This document shows, one piece after another, positions 59,885 to 64,000 of a stretch of DNA of 64,000 nucleotides. A program made the position numbers and the translations under genes. The notes under the pieces were generated by a model, which made no database searches, was not told where the DNA came from, and saw only the letters and a program-made list of their open reading frames with translations. Within the stretch, counting starts at the first letter, position 1, and each line of letters begins with the position of its first letter. The DNA is from Ramlibacter montanisoli (GTDB lineage Bacteria; Pseudomonadota; Gammaproteobacteria; Burkholderiales; Burkholderiaceae_C): NCBI RefSeq assembly GCF_013087525.1, contig NZ_JABFCS010000001.1:3286001-3350000 (forward strand), written 5' to 3'.

Positions 59885-60811
59885 TTGGACCGCTGGACCG
59901 AGATGGCCTTGTTCGTGCAGGTCGCCGAGACGGGCAGCCTGAGCCGCGCCGCGGAGGAACTGGGCCTGTCCAACGCCGCCGCCAGCCGCCACCTGTCGGC
60001 GCTGGAGGAGCGGCTGGGCGCGCGGCTGGTCGAGCGCAACACGCGCCGGCTGTACCTGACCGAGCCCGGCCAGGAGTTCCTGCGCCGCAGCAAGGCGATC
60101 CTGGCCGAACTGCTGGACGCCGAGTCGGCGGTCAACGCCTCCACGCTCAATCCCACCGGCACGCTGCGCATCACGGCTTCGCTGTCCTTCGCGATGCACC
60201 ACATCGCGCCGCTGCTGCCGGAATACACGCGCCGCTATCCCAACGTGACGGTGCACGTCGAGACGGCCAACCGCTACATGGACCTGATCGACAACAACAT
60301 CGACGTGGCGATCCGCACGCGCGAGTTCGAGCCGGACTCCAACATCACCATCCGCCGGCTGGCGGAGACGCGGCGCATCCTGGCGGCGTCGCCCGGCTAC
60401 CTCTCGCAGGCCGGCACGCCGCGCGAACTGGCGGACCTGGCGCAGCACGCGCTGCTGATCTACACCTACGCCAACAACCCGCACGAGCTGCGCTTCACGC
60501 GCGACGGCGAGACCGCCACGGTGGCCATCAAGGGCACGCTGGAGTCCAACGACGGCCAGGTGCTGCGGGCGGCGGCGCTGGAGGGCCTGGGCATCCTGGT
60601 GCTGCCCACCTACATCCTCTACGACGACGTCGTCGCCGGCCGGCTGGTGCCCGTGCTCGATGCCTGGGACCTGCCGCGGCTGACGGTCAACCTGGCCTAT
60701 CCCAGCCGCAAGCACCTGAGCGCCAAGGTGCGCACCTTCATCGACTTCATCGCCGAACATTTCGACCGCATGGAGTACGAGCGCAAATGGACGACCCGCT
60801 TCGGTTACTGA
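59885..60811 (+). CDS. LysR family transcriptional regulator, probable TTG start
   Basis: Regulator of 308 residues: DRWTEMALFVQVAETGSLSRAAEELGLSNAAASRHLSALEERLG, close to the AaeR/DmlR-type group. The effector domain has LRITASLSFAMHHIAPLLPEY and NNIDVAIRTREFEPDSNI. The TTG at 59885 with AGGAG 9 bases upstream gives the standard beginning MDRWTEMA; ATG at 59843 would start inside the shared motif and is less likely. It is divergent from the dioxygenase operon and overlaps the FAD monooxygenase gene by 25 bases. Confidence 0.92.
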   Translation: MDRWTEMALFVQVAETGSLSRAAEELGLSNAAASRHLSALEERLGARLVERNTRRLYLTEPGQEFLRRSKAILAELLDAESAVNASTLNPTGTLRITASLSFAMHHIAPLLPEYTRRYPNVTVHVETANRYMDLIDNNIDVAIRTREFEPDSNITIRRLAETRRILAASPGYLSQAGTPRELADLAQHALLIYTYANNPHELRFTRDGETATVAIKGTLESNDGQVLRAAALEGLGILVLPTYILYDDVVAGRLVPVLDAWDLPRLTVNLAYPSRKHLSAKVRTFIDFIAEHFDRMEYERKWTTRFGY

Positions 60812-62476
60812 ACACCGAGGTGCTCATCGCCGGCGGCGGCCCTTGCGGGCTGATGCTGGCCAACGAGCTGGGGCGGCGCGGCATCCGCACGCTGCTGGTG
60901 GACGCCAAGCCCTCCACCGCCTTCAACCCGCAGGCCAATGCGACGCAGGCGCGGACCATGGAGCATTTCCGCCGGCTCGGTTTTGCCGACGAGGTCCGTG
61001 CGCAGGGCCTGCCCCGGACCATCCCACCGACATCGCCTACTTCACGCGCTACACGGGGTACGAGCTGGCGCGGCTGTCCTTGCCGACGGCGGCGGAGGCG
61101 GTGCGCAACGTGAAGACCCTGGGCGGGTCGTGGAGCGCGGCGGAGCTGCCGCACCGGGTGTCGCAGAAGTTCGTGGAGGGGATCCTGCGCAGGCATGCGG
61201 AGGGGCATGCGGGCAATGACGTCCGGTATGGATGGAAGCTGGTGGAGTTCGGGGATACGGGTGAAGGGGTCGAGGCGGTGGTGGAGCCGGTGGGGGAGCG
61301 CCCCCACCAGCCCCCCCAAGGGGGGGAGGGAGGAAGTCAGGGTCAGGGCGAAGTACCTGGTGGGGGCGGATGGGCCGCGCAGCATGGTGCGCAGTGCGCT
61401 CGGCATCGCCTGGGGCGGCGCCACCGGCGTGCGGCGCGACTTCATGGGCGGGCAGATGTTCGCGGTGTACCTGCGTGCGCCCGACTTCTACCGCGTGTTC
61501 CCCATGCGCGCGCCTGGATGTACGTGTCGGCGAACGCGCAGCGGCGCGCCTTCATGGCCTCGGTCGATGGCCGCTCGGAGTTCGCCTTCCACGCGGCGGT
61601 GCACGAGGGGGAAGACACGGACGCCTGGACCGAGGAGGACGCGCGGCGCGTGTTCGCGCAGGCCCTGGGCTGCGAGATCCCGATCGAGGTGCTGTCCTTC
61701 GGCACCTGGACCGCCGGACACTCGCTGGTCGCGCAGTCCTTCGGCCAGGGCCGGGTGTTCATCGCCGGCGACGCGGCCCACCTGTTCACGCCCACCGGCG
61801 GGCTGGGCTACAACACCGCGGTGGAGGACGCGGTGAACCTGGGCTGGAAGCTCGCGGCCGTGCTGCGCGGCACCAGTCCCCTGCCTTGCTGGACAGCTAC
61901 GAGACCGAGCGCAAGCCGCTGGCGATCCGCAACACCGGTTATGCGCGGCACTTCGCCGATTCGGTCGGCCTGTTCCCTGCCCGGGAAGTCCTGGAGGAGG
62001 ACAGCGACGCGGGGGCGATCGCCCGCGCGCAGGCCTCGGAGCACCTGAACGCGCACGTGCGGCTGGAGTTCAACATCCCCGGCGTCACCTTCGGCGGCCG
62101 CTATGACGGCTCACCGCTGGTCGTTCCCGACGGCACCAAGCCGCCTGCGGATGCGCCGAACAGCTACGTGCCCACGGCCTGCCCCGGCGGCCGGCCGCCG
62201 CATGCCTGGCTGGCCGATGGACGCTCCCTGTACGACACTTTCCACCGCGAATGGACGCTGCTCGTGCTGGGCCACGAGCCGCCGGATGCGCGGCCGTTCG
62301 AAATCGCTGCCCGCGAACTGGCACTGGACCTGCAAGTGGTGCACCATCCCCAGATTGCGCTGCGCGACCTGTACGAAGCGCCGCTCGCCCTGATCCGCCC
62401 CGACCAGATCGTCGCCTGGCGCGGACAAGATGCCGGCGACGCGGCGCGGGTGCTCGAAATCGCCAGCGGCCGCTGA
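60787..62476 (+). CDS. FAD-dependent aromatic monooxygenase, four frame breaks
   Basis: Flavoprotein hydroxylase of the MhpA/phenol-hydroxylase type, about 564 residues when repaired. FAD motif GGGPCGLMLANELGRRG at the N-terminus; later VGADGPRSMVRSAL, GRVFIAGDAAHLFTPTGGLG and NTAVEDAVNLGWKL. Breaks lie near 61022, 61320, 61505 and 61885; losses of 1, 2, 1 and 1 bases restore DHPTDIAYFTRY, RRAWMYVSANAQ and LALLDSYETERKP. A GC-rich repeat (61292-61335) lies inside the gene just before the VRAKYLVGADG strand. It would hydroxylate a phenol to the dioxygenase substrate. Confidence 0.88.
61292..61335. repeat. GC-rich palindromic repeat, family A copy 3, inside the monooxygenase gene
   Basis: GGGGGAGCGCCCCCACCAG, a C run, AAG, a G run and GGGAGGGAGGAA. 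With two bases restored in the runs the copy is read in frame as about 15 residues (VGERPHQPPQ...GGREE), inserted between two conserved parts of the FAD domain. Same family as 1982-2027 and 34898-34942. Confidence 0.75.
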
Positions 62477-62488
62477 AGGGGAGCTTGC

Positions 62489-63142
62489 ATGTCGAAGGTG
62501 AAGGTACAAGCGTTTGCCATGTCGCTGGACGGCTTCGGTGCCGGCCCGCGCCAGAGCCTGGACAACCCGCTGGGCGCCGGCGGCACCACGCTGCACCAGT
62601 GGTTCTATCCCACCCGCACCTTCCAGCACATGGTGGGCGGCGAAGGCGGCACGACCGGCGTCGACGACGACTTCGCGCGCCGCAGCATGGAAGGCATGGG
62701 CGCCTGGATCATGGGCCGCAACATGTTCGGGCCGGTGCGCGGCCCCTGGCCCGACGATTCGTGGAAGGGCTGGTGGGGCGACAACCCGCCCTACCACGTG
62801 CCGGTGTTCGTGCTGACCCACCACAAGCGCGCGCCCGTGACCATGCAGGGCGGCACGACCTTCCACTTCGTCAACGGCGGCATCCAGGAGGCACTGGAGC
62901 GGGCGCGCGAGGCCGCGCGCGCCAAGGACGTGCGCATCGGCGGCGGCGTGTCCACGGTGCGCCAGTACCTGCAGGCCGGGCTGGTGGACGAACTCCACCT
63001 CGTGGTCTCGCCGACGCTGCTGGGAAGCGGAGAGGCGCTGCTGGCGGGCATCGACCTGCCGCAGCTGGGATTCCGGTGCACACGGCATGTCGGCACGGAC
63101 GACGCGCTGCATGTGGTGCTGACGAAGGAAGGCGCCCCGTAG
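62489..63142 (+). CDS. dihydrofolate-reductase-like (RibD C-terminal) protein
   Basis: A 217-residue protein of the RibD C-terminal/DHFR-like family: MSKVKVQAFAMSLDGFGAG, MGAWIMGRNMFGP, HVPVFVLTHH, VNGGIQEALERAREAARAKDVRIGGGVSTVRQYLQAGLVDELHLVVSPTLLGSG. Such proteins reduce small heterocycles with NADPH; the natural substrate is not known. It lies 12 bases after the monooxygenase and is in the same unit. Not a folate gene, since the DHFR signature and folate neighbours are absent. Confidence 0.92.
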   Translation: MSKVKVQAFAMSLDGFGAGPRQSLDNPLGAGGTTLHQWFYPTRTFQHMVGGEGGTTGVDDDFARRSMEGMGAWIMGRNMFGPVRGPWPDDSWKGWWGDNPPYHVPVFVLTHHKRAPVTMQGGTTFHFVNGGIQEALERAREAARAKDVRIGGGVSTVRQYLQAGLVDELHLVVSPTLLGSGEALLAGIDLPQLGFRCTRHVGTDDALHVVLTKEGAP

Positions 63143-63173
63143 GTCGGGGGTGAGCCCGCAGGCGAACCCCGAC
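63143..63173. repeat. palindromic repeat, family B copy 2
   Basis: GTCGGGG, GTGAGCC, CGCA, GGCGAA, CCCCGAC: an inverted repeat starting directly after the reductase stop. Its reverse complement contains GGGGTTCGC and GCTCACC like the arm at 44729. It may end transcription of the plus-strand genes, without a T run. Confidence 0.65.
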
Positions 63174-63178
63174 GCGCC

Positions 63179-64000
63179 CTAGCGCTCGCGCAGCATGCGC
63201 CCCAGCGCCAGCAGGGCCGGCAGCGTGATCGGGTCGTTGGCGGCGCTGGCGGCGATCGGGTGCGAGGCGAAGCGCGCCACCACCATGTCCGCCTGGGGGC
63301 GATGTAAAGGCGCTGGCCGTGGATGCCGCGCGCCTCGAAGGCATCGAGCTCGTTGTGCGTCACCCACCACATGCTGCGATAGGAGTAGCCGGGCAGCAGC
63401 GTGTAGCCGGCCTTGGCGAACTTCGCGGGATCGCTGCCGCGGCGGATGTCCGCCACCACCTCGGGCGGCACCAGCTGCTGGCCGTTCCACTCGCCTTCGC
63501 GCCGCATCATCAGCTCGCCGAAGCGCGCCAGGTCGCGCAGGCTCGCGCACAGGCCGCCGCCGCCCATGGGCACGCCGATGGGATCGACCGAGAGGTAGCC
63601 GTCCTGCTCGCAGCCGAGCGGCGCCCACAGGCGCTCGCCGAGCATCTGCGCGAAGGGGATGCCGGTGACGCGCTTCATGATCCATGCCATCAGCTCGGTG
63701 TTGACGGTCTTGTACGCGAAGGCTTCGCCGTGGCGGCCTTCCGGCCGCAGCGTCTGCAGGTAGTCGTAGAAGCTGTCCGCGCCGGTGTAGCCGGGAGGCC
63801 GCGGGCGCAGGCCGCCGGCGCGCGCGTAGTCCCAGATCTGCGCCTTCGGGTCGGCGTAGGCTTCCGAATAGGCGACGCCGATCTGCATGTCCATCACCTG
63901 GCGCAGGGTGGCGTCGTCGTAGGCCGTGCCCTTCATCTCGGGCAGCCAGTGCGGGATGCGCTGGTTCGCGTCGAGCGCGCCCTCGTGCACGAGCGCCGCG
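63179..64000 (-). CDS. serine hydrolase (beta-lactamase/esterase family), partial, frame break near 63302
   Basis: C-terminal part of a class-C beta-lactamase-like hydrolase; the N-terminus with the SxxK motif lies beyond the window. Visible: AYKTVNTELMAWIMKRVTG (Y-x-N type motif region), MLGERLWAPLGCEQDGYLSVD, GGGGLCASLRDLARFGELMM, and YRSMWWVTHNELDAFEARGIHGQRLYI. One missing C near 63302 restores IAPQADMVVARFASHP and the C-terminus LALGRMLRER. Relatives act as esterases or amidases (EstB, 6-aminohexanoate-dimer hydrolase NylB). Role unknown. Confidence 0.88.
   Translation of the reverse strand, partial: RGARARGRARREPAHPALAARDEGHGLRRRHPAPGDGHADRRRLFGSLRRPEGADLGLRARRRPAPAASRLHRRGQLLRLPADAAAGRPPRRSLRVQDRQHRADGMDHEARHRHPLRADARRAPVGAARLRAGRLPLGRSHRRAHGRRRPVREPARPGALRRADDAARRRVERPAAGAARGGGGHPPRQRSREVRQGRLHAAARLLLSQHVVGDAQRARCLRGARHPRPAPLHRPQADMVVARFASHPIAASAANDPITLPALLALGRMLRER

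Overview
This window is about 64 kb of very GC-rich, gene-dense DNA. It is most likely a chromosomal segment of a betaproteobacterium of the order Burkholderiales, probably family Comamonadaceae; the genus cannot be fixed from the sequence. The signs are the gene order of the aa3 cytochrome oxidase cluster, the block of two M16 peptidases, ftsY, rsmD and coaD, the Bug-type (TctC) periplasmic receptors, class III CoA transferases, and short GC-rich palindromic repeats between and inside genes. I see no tRNA, rRNA, transposase, integrase, phage gene, CRISPR array or plasmid function.

Layout. 1-7.9 kb: a peptide/nickel-type ABC importer (two permeases, two ATPases, binding protein) followed by an amidase and a TTC38-like TPR protein, then a histidine phosphatase. 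8-17.7 kb: housekeeping genes (coaD, rsmD, two M16 peptidases, ftsY, cutA, rpoH), with a HrcA/CIRCE-like operator in front of rpoH, and a sensor with a degenerate GGDEF domain. 17.7-28.1 kb: the cytochrome c oxidase locus (ctaC, ctaD, ctaG, ctaE, SURF1, ctaA, ctaB, SCO and several tiny membrane proteins). 28.2-34.9 kb: a BioC-like methyltransferase, comF, trmL, a MaoC-like hydratase, an orphan ParA, the KefF/KefC potassium efflux pair and a TauE exporter. 34.9-46.7 kb: a catabolic block with an intradiol dioxygenase, a short citrate-synthase-like lyase, a CoA transferase, a branched-chain-type ABC importer, two Bug receptors, a SnoaL-like protein, an FMN reductase and a LysR regulator. 46.7-50 kb: an unrecognised protein, DbpA helicase and an alpha/beta hydrolase. 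50-54.5 kb: a type I secretion system without its substrate gene. 54.6-64 kb: a second catabolic block (molybdenum hydroxylase, amidohydrolase, Dabb protein, second intradiol dioxygenase) divergent from a LysR gene, an FAD monooxygenase and a reductase, and then a serine hydrolase cut by the window edge.

How the genes work together. The two catabolic blocks look linked. Each has an intradiol dioxygenase of the hydroxyquinol type and a divergent LysR gene. The same 15-base motif lies 60-62 bases upstream of the first gene of two different operons, one in each block. In the first block, the dioxygenase, citrate-synthase-like protein and CoA transferase could form an activation-and-cleavage route for a ring-cleavage product. 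This is the best candidate for an undescribed pathway here.

Data quality. At least 18 genes, including conserved single-copy ones (ctaA, SCO, comF, trmL, cutA), carry frame breaks. Each is explained by loss of one base, mostly in G or C runs, or of two bases in short repeats. Restoring those bases makes every such gene a whole number of codons. These are best read as assembly or sequencing errors, not gene decay. The coordinates below span the whole broken gene.
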